A stretch of DNA of 64,000 nt from UBA877 sp034436335 (lineage in GTDB: Bacteria > Chloroflexota > Anaerolineae > Anaerolineales > Villigracilaceae). The position numbers and the translations under genes were made by a program. The notes below the pieces were generated by a model. That model was not told the DNA's origin, did not search any database, and worked only from the letters and a program-made list of their open reading frames with translations. Positions 42,900 to 51,511 of this stretch are shown here, one piece after another (within the stretch, counting starts at the first letter, position 1; each line of letters begins with the position of its first letter). Location: positions 1 through 64,000 of the forward strand of contig DAOTVO010000003.1 of NCBI GenBank assembly GCA_034436335.1. The letters run 5' to 3'.

Positions 42900-44318
42900 A
42901 TGTCAGAGAGTCTTGACCTTGTAACCATCGAGGAAGCGGCGCAAATTGTCGGGAAAACGCCGGCAAATATCCGCGACTATATTCAGCGCGGGCGCATTGG
43001 GAAATACAACGAAGAGGGCAAACCGATTCAGCGCGCCTCGAACGGTCATCTCAGGGTTTCGCTGAAAGAAATCAAAATCTTTCTCTCGCTTGTAGAGCAA
43101 GGTCTAGAAAAACACCACCATGCCGGTCTGCACCCGGAACTCGGTTTTTACAATCTTCCCGAACACCAGCGCACGAAGCACGTTCATCGTTTGCATCCCT
43201 ATCTGGGCAAATTCATTCCACAACTTGTGGAGTGGTTCCTGGCCCGCTATTTCCAGCCCGATGACATCATCCTTGACCCCTTCATGGGTTCAGGAACGAC
43301 TCTCGTCCAGGGAAACGAGATGAGGATGCACACCATCGGGATTGATATTTCTCCGTTCAATTGTCTCATCGCCAAAGTCAAAACGGCCAAATATGACGTT
43401 CTAAAAGCGCGCGCCGAAATTCTGGAAATTGAACGCCGTGTAACGACCTTCTCGAAATACCTGACCCGCTCTCAAGAAGTCAATCTCTCGTTGTTCCCCG
43501 AAGAGCGGATGGACGACCTAAAAGAAAGCCTGCTCGAGGAATGTCAGAGCGACTACTTGCGTACTTGGTTTGCCCCTCGCGCTTTGCTTGAGATGCTTTA
43601 CTATCGCCGACTGATTCCGCATTACGAGTATCAAGATTTACTGCGAGTAGTCCTAAGCCGTGCAGTTCGCTCTTCACGTCTCGTGCCGCATTATGATTTG
43701 GCTACGCCGAAAGCGCCTCTGCCCGTGGGCGAGCAATACTGGTGCCGCAAACACAATCGGTATTGTGAGCCGATTGACAACTGCATCACGAAAATTCACG
43801 CCTATAGCGAGGATACCGCCCGGCGTATTGCCCAATTTGACCGACTCCGCTCGGATAAGGTCGTCGCTGTCATTCAAGGCGACTCTCGAAAGGTGGATTT
43901 AAAGAAGGAATTGGCCAATTCTCCCATCTCAGGCCGATTGATTGACGGGATTTTCACTTCGCCTCCCTATGTTGGGCAAATTGACTACCATGACCAACAT
44001 ATCTACGCCTATGAATTATTCGGCTTTCCTCGCCAGGATGAGTTGGAAATCGGGCCGAAAAAGAGAGGCAAGTCCAAACAGGCGCAACGAGAATACATCG
44101 AAGGAATCGCGGCGGTTTTTAGAAATGTGTTGCCCTTTGTAAAACCGGACGGCAAAATCTTTGTGGTTGCCAATGACCGCTTCCAACTTTACCCAGAAAT
44201 CGCTCGTCTCAGCGGTTTGAAAATCGTAGATGAGTTCCACAGGGCAGTTACAAAACGCACCGAGCAAGGGGATGACCCGTATCAGGAAACGATCTTCTTG
44301 ATGATGAAGGACGCCTGA
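42900..44318 (+). CDS. Type II DNA methyltransferase with N-terminal HTH
   Basis: 472 residues. An N-terminal MerR-like helix-turn-helix (about 8-70, EEAAQIVGKTPANIRDYIQRG) precedes the methylase. SAM-binding motif I is DPFMGSGTTL near residue 124 and the catalytic motif IV is SPPYVGQIDY near 358, so the order is I then IV with a long insertion between. SPPY fits N4-cytosine or N6-adenine methylation. It protects host DNA from the adjacent nuclease; the HTH may regulate the pair. AAAGG precedes the ATG. The stretch is visibly more AT-rich than its neighbours. Confidence 0.85.
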   Translation: MSESLDLVTIEEAAQIVGKTPANIRDYIQRGRIGKYNEEGKPIQRASNGHLRVSLKEIKIFLSLVEQGLEKHHHAGLHPELGFYNLPEHQRTKHVHRLHPYLGKFIPQLVEWFLARYFQPDDIILDPFMGSGTTLVQGNEMRMHTIGIDISPFNCLIAKVKTAKYDVLKARAEILEIERRVTTFSKYLTRSQEVNLSLFPEERMDDLKESLLEECQSDYLRTWFAPRALLEMLYYRRLIPHYEYQDLLRVVLSRAVRSSRLVPHYDLATPKAPLPVGEQYWCRKHNRYCEPIDNCITKIHAYSEDTARRIAQFDRLRSDKVVAVIQGDSRKVDLKKELANSPISGRLIDGIFTSPPYVGQIDYHDQHIYAYELFGFPRQDELEIGPKKRGKSKQAQREYIEGIAAVFRNVLPFVKPDGKIFVVANDRFQLYPEIARLSGLKIVDEFHRAVTKRTEQGDDPYQETIFLMMKDA

Positions 44319-44319
44319 G

Positions 44320-45108
44320 ATGAGCCTTTCAAATACGCAGCGCTCTCAAATCACCGACCTTCTCACGGAAAAAATCAGGCAAAAATTAGCGGATTATTCG
44401 CCTGAGACCCAAAACATGCCATTTCATGTGCGCCTTTTAGGCAAAGACAGAATGGCCTTGTTCTCTTTCATTCATTCGATTAACACGATGTTGGGTTCGT
44501 CGGTATTTGAGCAAGTAGCCGTTATTGTTGCTGCTCCTAACTTTCAAAAAGTCGTTTCCCAATACAAAGGGTTAGGAGACAGCCTTAGCGCTCACGCTGA
44601 AACTCTAATTCAAGACATTATGAATGGTTTGGAAAGAGGAGAGAAACATCCTGATAAGTTGGCAGAAGTCAAAAAAATACTTCTTGTGGCGCAAAAAGCC
44701 CCTTTCAAAAAGATAAAGCGTCCCTGCGTAGATTTGTTCCTCATAGCCAATGATGGCACGGAATATTATTTCGATGTGAAGACGGCCAAACCGAATCTTG
44801 AAGGATTTGCCGACTTTAAGCGGAAAATTCTTGAGTGGGTGGCCGTTCGAGGCGCTACAGGCATTGCAGCGAAAAAAATCTATACAGGTCTCGCCATTCC
44901 CTACAACCCTTATGCCCCAAAACCTTACGCTCGTTGGACCTTACAAGGGATGCTCGACTTGCCTCACGAGATAAAAGTAGCCGAAGAATTTTGGGATTTT
45001 CTTGGCGGTCAGAAGACATACCGGGAATTGTTAGACGTTTTTGAACAAGTGGGCATCCAATTGCGCCCAGAAATAGACGCCCGCTTCAGCGGTTTTGCGC
45101 CCAATTGA
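44320..45108 (+). CDS. TdeIII-family type II restriction endonuclease
   Basis: 262 residues starting one base after the methyltransferase stop. The nuclease core reads RPCVDLFLIANDGTEYYFDV followed by KTAKPN, a PD-(D/E)xK pattern (Asp...DVK). C-terminal PYNPYAPKPYARWTLQGMLD matches TdeIII-type enzymes as I recall them. Recognition sequence cannot be read. It cuts unmodified foreign DNA. Confidence 0.8.
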   Translation: MSLSNTQRSQITDLLTEKIRQKLADYSPETQNMPFHVRLLGKDRMALFSFIHSINTMLGSSVFEQVAVIVAAPNFQKVVSQYKGLGDSLSAHAETLIQDIMNGLERGEKHPDKLAEVKKILLVAQKAPFKKIKRPCVDLFLIANDGTEYYFDVKTAKPNLEGFADFKRKILEWVAVRGATGIAAKKIYTGLAIPYNPYAPKPYARWTLQGMLDLPHEIKVAEEFWDFLGGQKTYRELLDVFEQVGIQLRPEIDARFSGFAPN

Positions 45109-45180
45109 GCCCCGCTCACTTTTGCTTACCATGGACATCATCGAGCCGCTCGGCCTCCTGCCCTCGCCGCGCGACGCCCC

Positions 45181-45405
45181 CGCGTCCACAACCTGAAGTA
45201 TTACACCTGGGTCGAGCAGCAGGGCAAGACTTACGAGGAAATCGTCCGCATGTGGAACGACCGCGACTACTGGAAAGGCGTGCAAGGCCAGGCCGAGGAG
45301 ATTGACGCGCTCATCGAGGAGTTTAATGCCGAGGTGGGGTTGGTGTGAGAGTCGGATAGTCGGGAGTCGGCTAGAGCAGGCCGTCTGCGGGGGCAGGCGG
45401 CTTGT
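45181..45405 (+). repeat. 225-bp direct repeat, copy B
   Basis: A second copy of the PLP gene's 3' end and terminator, as a headless fragment (RVHNLKYYTWVEQ... to the stop at 45346-45348). It is preceded by about 70 GC-rich bases (45109-45180) unlike copy A's upstream sequence. The fragment cannot encode an enzyme. Confidence 0.95.
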
Positions 45406-45427
45406 GTTTTTAGAGCAGGGTTGAGAG

Positions 45428-45433
45428 TATAAT
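45428..45433 (+). promoter_or_regulatory. -10 element of the nitrilase/NAD-synthetase pair
   Basis: TATAAT 21 bases before ATG 45455, just after repeat copy B. Confidence 0.5.
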
Positions 45434-45454
45434 TTGCGCACGAAAGATTAACCC

Positions 45455-46309
45455 ATGCACATCACCCTCGCCCTTGCCCAAATCAACACCAAACTCGGCG
45501 ACGTCCATGCCAACCTGGAAAAGCATCTCGCCCTGGCCGAGGAAGCACATCAAAACGGAGCCGACCTGATCCTCTTCCCCGAACTTTCCCTGACCGGCTA
45601 TGCGCTCCAGGACCTGACGCCGGCCGTCGCCTCGCTGAGCGAGGCCGAGAACCCCGTCTTCCGCCGCCTGCTGGAGGCCAGTCACGGCCTGGACATGGTG
45701 GTCGGTTTCGTGGACGAAGACCCGCGCCGCCGCTTCTACATCGCCTCGGCCTATCTCTCACGCGGCGAAATCGTTCACGTACATCACAAGGTGTACCTAC
45801 CCACCTATGGGCTGTTTGATGAAGGCCGTTTCTTTGCTCCAGGCGACTCGGTGCGCGCCTTTGACACCCGCTTTGGGCGCGCCGGCATGCTCATCTGCGA
45901 GGATTTTTGGCACGCCTCGCCCCCCTACCTCCTGTGGCAAGACGGCGCCGACCTGCTCCTCTTCTCTTCCGCCTCGCCCGGCCGCGGCCTGACCCCTGAC
46001 CCCAAACCGGCCTCCTCGGCGTGGGTCGAACACATCAACCGCGCCTACGCCAGCCTCTTCACCGTCTTCGCCGCCCACGCCAACCGTGTCGGCTTTGAGG
46101 ACGGGCTGAATTTCTGGGGCGGCTCGACCGTCTTCGACCCGGATGGCAAACTGCTCGTCCAGGCGCCGTACTTCGAAGAGTCGCTGACCCTGTGCGAGAT
46201 AGACCTAAATCAGTTGCACCGCACCCGCGCCCGCCTGCCGCTCCTGCGCGATGAAAAACCGGAATTGATGATGAAAGAAATAAGAAGAATCATCCAAAAT
46301 GAAGAATAG
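45455..46309 (+). CDS. Carbon-nitrogen hydrolase, probable glutaminase partner of NadE
   Basis: 284 residues of the nitrilase fold with the full triad: Glu43 (FPELSLTGY), Lys112 (HHKVYLPTYG) and Cys148 (MLICEDFWH). LICEDFWH is characteristic of the glutaminase domain of NAD synthetases. It lacks the synthetase half, which is encoded separately at 46528, so the two likely form a two-protein glutamine-dependent NAD synthetase. Confidence 0.87.
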   Translation: MHITLALAQINTKLGDVHANLEKHLALAEEAHQNGADLILFPELSLTGYALQDLTPAVASLSEAENPVFRRLLEASHGLDMVVGFVDEDPRRRFYIASAYLSRGEIVHVHHKVYLPTYGLFDEGRFFAPGDSVRAFDTRFGRAGMLICEDFWHASPPYLLWQDGADLLLFSSASPGRGLTPDPKPASSAWVEHINRAYASLFTVFAAHANRVGFEDGLNFWGGSTVFDPDGKLLVQAPYFEESLTLCEIDLNQLHRTRARLPLLRDEKPELMMKEIRRIIQNEE

Positions 46310-46385
46310 AATTGTAAAATGAAAATCTGTGTAACTGCCTACCCCATGAGGCCGAACTTGTGAGTCGCAGCAAAAGACGCTAACT

Positions 46386-46452
46386 TTATCCGCAGATTGC
46401 AAAGATGTCGCCGATTTTCCCAATCTGCGTAATCTGCGACATCTGCGGATAA
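46386..46452. repeat. Intergenic inverted repeat (TTATCCGCAGAT type)
   Basis: TTATCCGCAGAT...GATGTCGC and GCGACATCTGCGGATAA face each other across AATCTGCGTAATCTGCG. It fills much of the 218-base gap before nadE. No gene is seen in the gap (46310-46527). Confidence 0.65.
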
Positions 46453-46527
46453 TTTCCGAGACCAGGGTAGACCGTTACGAATGCGATCTGTTATCCAAAT
46501 TGCTCGAAATGGAACCCCTCCTTACAA

Positions 46528-47349
46528 ATGATTGACCTTTCTATCAACGCCCCGCTCGTGCGCAAGATTCTGACTGAGTTCATTCGCTCGGAAATCACCC
46601 GCGCCGGTTTCAGCCGCGCCGTGGTCAACCTCTCCGGCGGGCTGGATTCGGCCGTCTCCTGCATCCTGGCCGCCGAGGCTCTCGGCCCGCAAAACGTCCT
46701 CGCCCTGCGCCTGCCCTACAAGACCTCTTCCGCCGACTCCCTCGAACACGCCCAGATGGTCATCGAGCAGACCGGCGTCCAAACGCGCACCATTTCCATC
46801 ACCGAGATGGCCGACCCACTGATCGGCCTCGACCCGGAAATGTCCGCCGTCCGCAAGGGCAACATCATGGCCCGCCTGCGGATGATTGTCGCCTACGACC
46901 AATCGGAGGCGTTCAAGGGGCTGGTAGTCGGCACAGGCAACAAGACCGAAATCCTTCTTGGCTATACGACACTCTACGGTGACTCGGCCTGCGCGCTGAA
47001 TCCGCTTGGCGACCTCTACAAGACCCAGGTGCGTCAGCTGGCGCGCGAAATCGGCGTCCCCGAGGCGATCATCGCCAAGCCTCCCTCTGCCGACCTGTGG
47101 GCCGGTCAGACTGACGAGGGCGAACTCGGTTTCACCTACGCCGAGGTGGACAAACTGCTCTACCTGCTTGTGGACCAGCGTTACCGTCCCGAGGAATGCG
47201 TGGAGGCCGGTTTTGAGGAGAAGTTCGTGCGCGCGGTGATGGAACGAGTCCGCCGCAATCAATTCAAACGCGTCCTGCCGCCGATTGCCAAACTCTCCAA
47301 CCGCACGGTTGGTTACGATTTTCTCTATCTGCGAGATTGGGGGACGTGA
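46528..47349 (+). CDS. nadE: NAD+ synthase (synthetase subunit)
   Basis: 273 residues of the N-type ATP pyrophosphatase fold: NLSGGLDSAVS (P-loop), NIMARLRMIVAYDQSE and VGTGNKTEILLGYTTLYGD. Adenylates nicotinate adenine dinucleotide and transfers ammonia. The preceding nitrilase-like gene likely supplies ammonia from glutamine. Confidence 0.92.
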   Translation: MIDLSINAPLVRKILTEFIRSEITRAGFSRAVVNLSGGLDSAVSCILAAEALGPQNVLALRLPYKTSSADSLEHAQMVIEQTGVQTRTISITEMADPLIGLDPEMSAVRKGNIMARLRMIVAYDQSEAFKGLVVGTGNKTEILLGYTTLYGDSACALNPLGDLYKTQVRQLAREIGVPEAIIAKPPSADLWAGQTDEGELGFTYAEVDKLLYLLVDQRYRPEECVEAGFEEKFVRAVMERVRRNQFKRVLPPIAKLSNRTVGYDFLYLRDWGT

Positions 47350-47482
47350 TTCCAGTGTTCGTTGTTCAATATTCAGGTTCAGTCGTCAGTAGTCTATGGT
47401 TTCCGGTAAGCAGTAATCAGTGTGCGGCGTGTGGGAAAAGCGCGTCGCACAAATTTTCCACTATCGAGGACTCCCCCCTGCA

Positions 47483-48769
47483 ATGCAAATTCCCGCCGCT
47501 CTTCGCAATCCGCGTTACCGCGCGCTGTGGCTTGGACTGTTGATTTCCATCTCTGGATCGCAAATGCAGGTCGCCGCCCTGCACTGGCACATCCGCACGC
47601 TGACCGGCGAACCGAACCCGCTCGCTCTGGGCGGCATCGGGCTGGCGCGCATCCTGCCGGTGATTGTCTTCTCGTTCATCGGCGGGCCGCTGGCCGATAC
47701 GTTCAACCGCCGCCGCATCCTCTTCATCACCCAGTCGGTCATGGCGCTGACAGCCCTGGCGCTCGCCGCGCTGACCTTTAGCGGACGCATCACGATTTGG
47801 TGGATTTATCTGCTGACGGCTATCCAGGCTGCGGCAGTCGCCTTCGACGGCCCGGCGCGCCAGGCGATGATTCCCAATATTGTCGCCGCCCAGGATTTGC
47901 CAAGTGCGTTCAGTCTCTCTTCGATTGCCATGAACACGGGCAGTATCGTCGGGCCGGCGCTGGCAGGCATCGTTATCGCCGGGCTGGGACAGGGATACAC
48001 ATACTTCTTCAACGCGGTCTCCTTCCTGGCCGTCATCATCGCTCTGATTGTCATCGGGCGCGTTCCGCAGGACACGCGCTGCGCCCCCGGCGTGAATTTG
48101 AAAGCCGCTGCCGAGGGCTTCCGCTTTATTCTCTCGAAGCCGATCATTCTCTCAACGATGTTGATGGACTTCGTCGCCACCTTCTTCGCCTCGGCCAACA
48201 CGATGATGCCCATCGTAGCCAAAGACATTCTCAAGGTCGGCGAAATCGGCTACGGCTGGCTCTCTTCGGCGCAATCGCTCGGCTCGGTGATGGCCGGATT
48301 GGTGATCTCGCAAATTCCAAAACTGCGCCGGCAGGGGGCGGTTTTTCTCGGAGCAGTGGCGTTTTTTGGACTCTCCACCATCCTCTTCGGCCTCTCGCCT
48401 CTGTTCGACATTCGGCCACACCCTCTTTTGGGCCTGAGCCCGGCCTTCTTAGCGGCCTTTCTCGCCCTGATGCTGATGGGCGCAGCCGATGCGGTCAGCA
48501 CCATCATCCGTAATACCATCCGTCAATTGAACACCCCCGACCATATTCGCGGGCGGATGGTTTCGGTCAACCAGATTTTTTTCCAGGGTGGGCCGCAACT
48601 GGGCGAGGTGGAGGCCGGAATCGTCGCCAGTTTGTTCGGCGTCCCGTTTGCCATCGTCAGCGGCGGGGTGGGATGTCTTATCGCAGCGGCGCTCATCGTG
48701 CTGAAGTGGCCCGAACTGCGCAAGTACAGCGGAGACGAGCCTCTGCACCGCTTGGGCGCAGCAGGTTGA
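47483..48769 (+). CDS. MFS exporter (EntS/MFS_3 type)
   Basis: 428 residues with about 11-12 helices. LADTFNRRRILFITQSVMAL is the family motif between helices 2 and 3, and LARILPVIVFSFIGG the preceding helix. Members export siderophores or drugs; substrate unknown. ATG 47483 is chosen because the first helix follows at once. Confidence 0.8.
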   Translation: MQIPAALRNPRYRALWLGLLISISGSQMQVAALHWHIRTLTGEPNPLALGGIGLARILPVIVFSFIGGPLADTFNRRRILFITQSVMALTALALAALTFSGRITIWWIYLLTAIQAAAVAFDGPARQAMIPNIVAAQDLPSAFSLSSIAMNTGSIVGPALAGIVIAGLGQGYTYFFNAVSFLAVIIALIVIGRVPQDTRCAPGVNLKAAAEGFRFILSKPIILSTMLMDFVATFFASANTMMPIVAKDILKVGEIGYGWLSSAQSLGSVMAGLVISQIPKLRRQGAVFLGAVAFFGLSTILFGLSPLFDIRPHPLLGLSPAFLAAFLALMLMGAADAVSTIIRNTIRQLNTPDHIRGRMVSVNQIFFQGGPQLGEVEAGIVASLFGVPFAIVSGGVGCLIAAALIVLKWPELRKYSGDEPLHRLGAAG

Positions 48770-48820
48770 CGGTCCCGCGACGCCCGTCCACAGGTTCCCC
48801 GACAATTTCAGAAAAAATAA

Positions 48821-48849
48821 TTGACTTCCGCTCCATTTTCTACTATACT
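48821..48849 (+). promoter_or_regulatory. Promoter of the SWIM-protein leader
   Basis: TTGACT (48821-48826), 17-base spacer, TATACT (48844-48849). Predicted start near 48856. Confidence 0.85.
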
Positions 48850-48868
48850 GAGGAAAGAGTATCTGCTT

Positions 48869-48907
48869 ATGCGAGTAATGATTTTCCATCTCGGCATATT
48901 TTCCTAA
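48869..48907 (+). CDS. Possible leader peptide (12 residues)
   Basis: ATG at 48869 opens MRVMIFHLGIFS and stops at 48905-48907, where the terminator stem begins. AGGAAAG lies at 48851-48857. Too short to judge by coding signal; its place between promoter and terminator is the only support. Confidence 0.35.
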   Translation: MRVMIFHLGIFS

Positions 48908-48935
48908 AGCACGTTGTTGTTGCGCGTGCTTTTTT
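48906..48935 (+). terminator. Terminator within the SWIM-gene leader (attenuator candidate)
   Basis: AAAGCACG and CGTGCTTT pair around TTGTTGTTGCG, followed by TTTATTTT. It lies between a good promoter and the gene's ribosome-binding site. Confidence 0.8.
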
Positions 48936-48959
48936 ATTTTCAAAAAAGGAGAGAAGCCT

Positions 48960-49202
48960 ATGGATTCAGGAATGATCGGCAAGATTCAGAAAGCTAAGCG
49001 TTACGCCCAAGAGCCGGAACGCTTCCACTTCGAAAGTCTCAGGGTCAGAATCGAGGGCGAAAACAATGCTCACCTCGTGGAACTCGTCAATGGGCATTGG
49101 AAGTGCGATTGCGACTTCTTCCAGAATCGGAAAGTCTGCACCCATACCATGGCGCTGGAAGAACTCTTCAAGGAGAAAAATTTGCGGCTGGTCATCGAGT
49201 AA
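48960..49202 (+). CDS. Small SWIM-type zinc-finger protein
   Basis: 80 residues. CDCDFFQNRKVCTHTMALEE fits C-x-C-x(n)-C-x-H of SWIM fingers, which bind DNA or proteins. Helical N-terminus with KIQKAKRYAQEPERF. AAAGGAGAGAAGCCT precedes the ATG. An attenuator-like leader (48821-48935) stands upstream. Confidence 0.75.
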   Translation: MDSGMIGKIQKAKRYAQEPERFHFESLRVRIEGENNAHLVELVNGHWKCDCDFFQNRKVCTHTMALEELFKEKNLRLVIE

Positions 49203-49220
49203 ATCGGCCTGTTCAACCGG

Positions 49221-49242
49221 CCTCCGGCGCACGCCGGAGGCT
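49221..49242 (+). terminator. Terminator after the SWIM gene
   Basis: GCCTCCGGCG and CGCCGGAGGC pair perfectly around CA, followed by TTTTGCATTT. Confidence 0.82.
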
Positions 49243-49271
49243 TTTGCATTTCTTTGGTAAAATTCTGACCT

Positions 49272-50294
49272 ATGACATCCATTTCCCGCCGCGACTTTCT
49301 CAAACTGGGCGGGCTGGCGCTGACCAGTCTAGCGTTTGCTCCCTCCCTGGCCAAAAGCGAGCGTTTTGAGAGCCTGGAACTGGCGCGCGTGGCCGCCCGT
49401 TCGGTCAGCGTGTACAAAGAGCCAAATGACCAAAGCGCCATCGTCGCCACCTGGCCGCGTGATACGCTCATCAACATCTATGAGACTGTCAACTCCGGCA
49501 CGCCGGAATACAATCCTATCTGGTACCGCGTCTTCGGCGGCTATATGCACCGCGCCCGCCTGCAACGCGTGCGTTTTCACTACAACTTCCCCGCCGAGAG
49601 CATCCCCGAAACAAAATTGCTTGGCGAAGTGACCGTGCCGTTCATCCAGCCTTACCGTTACGCCGCCTCCGAAGGCTGGACGGCCATTCCCTTTCGGCTT
49701 TATTTTGGCACCATTCACTGGGTCACCGCCGTCGAAAGCGGCCCCGACCGGCGCGCCTGGTACCGGCTGATTGACGAGGCCGACGACAGCATCTACTACG
49801 TCCCGGCTGCGCAGATGCGCCTTTTGCCGCCCGAAGAAATCGCTCCCATCACGCCCGAAGTCGAAAACAAATGGATTGACGTCAATCTCAAAGAACAGCG
49901 CCTCACCTGCTACGAGAACGACAGCCCGGTGTACAGCGTCAAGGTTTCCACTGGCCTGCGCTATCTCCACGATACGCCGACCGGGCGTTTCAACATCCTA
50001 GTCAAACTCCCCTCCCGGCGCATGAGCGCCGCCGACCGCGCCGCCAGCGACGACGAGAACGTGCTGGCAGGCGTCCCCTGGTGCAGTTTTTTTACCGACA
50101 AAGGCCACGCCTTCCACGGCACGTACTGGCACGACAACTTCGGCATGACCATGAGCCATGGCTGTGTCAATATGACCAACGAAGATTCCAAATGGCTCTT
50201 CCGCTGGAGCCGCCCCGTAGCCGCCTTCGAGGACATAGACAAACGCACTCTGGATAAAAAAGGCTACGGGACGCGGGTGGAGATTCACTACTGA
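49272..50294 (+). CDS. L,D-transpeptidase (YkuD) with Tat signal
   Basis: 340 residues. SRRDFLKLGGLALTSLAFA is a twin-arginine signal. A middle region (about 40-205) with SH3-like strands precedes a YkuD domain: HGTYWHDNFG then Cys298 in MSHGCVNM. It crosslinks or edits peptidoglycan outside the membrane. Its stop overlaps the start of the methyltransferase gene (TGATG). Confidence 0.88.
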   Translation: MTSISRRDFLKLGGLALTSLAFAPSLAKSERFESLELARVAARSVSVYKEPNDQSAIVATWPRDTLINIYETVNSGTPEYNPIWYRVFGGYMHRARLQRVRFHYNFPAESIPETKLLGEVTVPFIQPYRYAASEGWTAIPFRLYFGTIHWVTAVESGPDRRAWYRLIDEADDSIYYVPAAQMRLLPPEEIAPITPEVENKWIDVNLKEQRLTCYENDSPVYSVKVSTGLRYLHDTPTGRFNILVKLPSRRMSAADRAASDDENVLAGVPWCSFFTDKGHAFHGTYWHDNFGMTMSHGCVNMTNEDSKWLFRWSRPVAAFEDIDKRTLDKKGYGTRVEIHY

Positions 50295-51511
50295 TGCCTG
50301 CCCTCGTCTGGCCCACGAAATCGCTTTCGGACCCCGCGCCGGCCGCGCTGACCCTCGACTCGGTCATCCACCCCGGCGGCCGCGGCTACCCGGACGCGCC
50401 CGTGAAAAATCATCTCTATCTGGGGAATAATCTGACCGTGATGGCCGCCCTTCTGCCGGAGTACGAGGGCCGCCTCGACCTCATCTACGCCGACCCGCCC
50501 TTCTTCACCAACCGGCATTATCCAGCGCGCATTGGGCGCGGCGAAGATTCGCGCCGCCCCGCCGAGTGGCAGTTGGCCGAGGGTTACCTCGACCACTGGG
50601 ATACGCTGGACGATTATTTGGACTTTCTCTACCCTCGTCTGGCGCTGATGCACCGTCTGCTCTCACCACACGGGACGCTCTACCTGCACCTCGACTGGCA
50701 CGCCAATGCCTACGCCCGTCTTCTGCTGGACGAAATTTTCGGGCGCGGCAATCTGGTCAATGAAATCATCTGGACATATCACGGCCCTTCGCCCATCCGC
50801 CGCGCTTTCAACCGCAAACACGATACCATTCTGGTCTATGCCAAAGGGTCAGACTACCTCTTCAACACCGACGCCGTGCGCGAAGCCTACAACCCCAGCA
50901 CGGTCAAGACCTTTGCTTCCTCGCCGCGCGCCGGTTTTGGCAAAACTCCCAATCTCGAACGCGGCAAAGTCCCCGAAGATTGGTGGTACTTCCCGGTCGT
51001 CGCCCGTCTGCACAACGAGCGCACCGGCTACCCCACCCAAAAGCCGGAGGCTCTGCTGGAACGGATTTTGCTGGCTTCGTCCAATCCCGACAGCCTGACG
51101 GCAGATTTCTTCTGCGGTTCGGGGACCTTCCCGCTAGTCTCCGCGCGGCATGGACGGCGTTTTCTGGCCTGCGATGCCACCTGGCGCGCCGTCCACACCA
51201 CGCGGGCGCGTCTGCTGGAACAGCCGCAGCCGTTTGCGTTGTGGCGTGAAACAAAGTTTGCCCTGTCTGCTTCAGAGACTTCGCTTGCTTTCTGCCTGGA
51301 TGGGCAGTCGGTCGAGTTGACTCGCGCCCCGGCCCTGGACTACTGGGAGGCCGACCCGGCCTGGGACGGGAAAATTTTCCGCAGCGCGGCGCAGGCGCGG
51401 CGTCCGAACCGCTCGGCCGAAATTTCCCTGGAAATGAAACTGCCCGTTGCGGCATCCAATCTGCGCATCCGGGCAGTGACCATCGAGGGGGATTTGCTTG
51501 AAACGGGCTAA
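50294..51511 (+). CDS. Orphan site-specific DNA methyltransferase (beta class)
   Basis: 405 residues. Motif IV is ADPPFF near residue 66 and motif I is DFFCGSGTF near 275, the beta-class order; DPPF suggests N6-adenine. YPTQKPEALLERILLASS is typical of Mod-like enzymes. No nuclease is adjacent. The gene is translationally coupled to an L,D-transpeptidase, which is odd. The C-terminal 110 residues are unassigned. Confidence 0.82.
   Translation: MPALVWPTKSLSDPAPAALTLDSVIHPGGRGYPDAPVKNHLYLGNNLTVMAALLPEYEGRLDLIYADPPFFTNRHYPARIGRGEDSRRPAEWQLAEGYLDHWDTLDDYLDFLYPRLALMHRLLSPHGTLYLHLDWHANAYARLLLDEIFGRGNLVNEIIWTYHGPSPIRRAFNRKHDTILVYAKGSDYLFNTDAVREAYNPSTVKTFASSPRAGFGKTPNLERGKVPEDWWYFPVVARLHNERTGYPTQKPEALLERILLASSNPDSLTADFFCGSGTFPLVSARHGRRFLACDATWRAVHTTRARLLEQPQPFALWRETKFALSASETSLAFCLDGQSVELTRAPALDYWEADPAWDGKIFRSAAQARRPNRSAEISLEMKLPVAASNLRIRAVTIEGDLLETG

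Noticed and set aside
45131..45196. Short open frame MDIIEPLGLLPSPRDAP before repeat copy B
   Set aside because: It is 21 codons, runs into the out-of-frame repeat copy and has no ribosome-binding site; more likely junction sequence.
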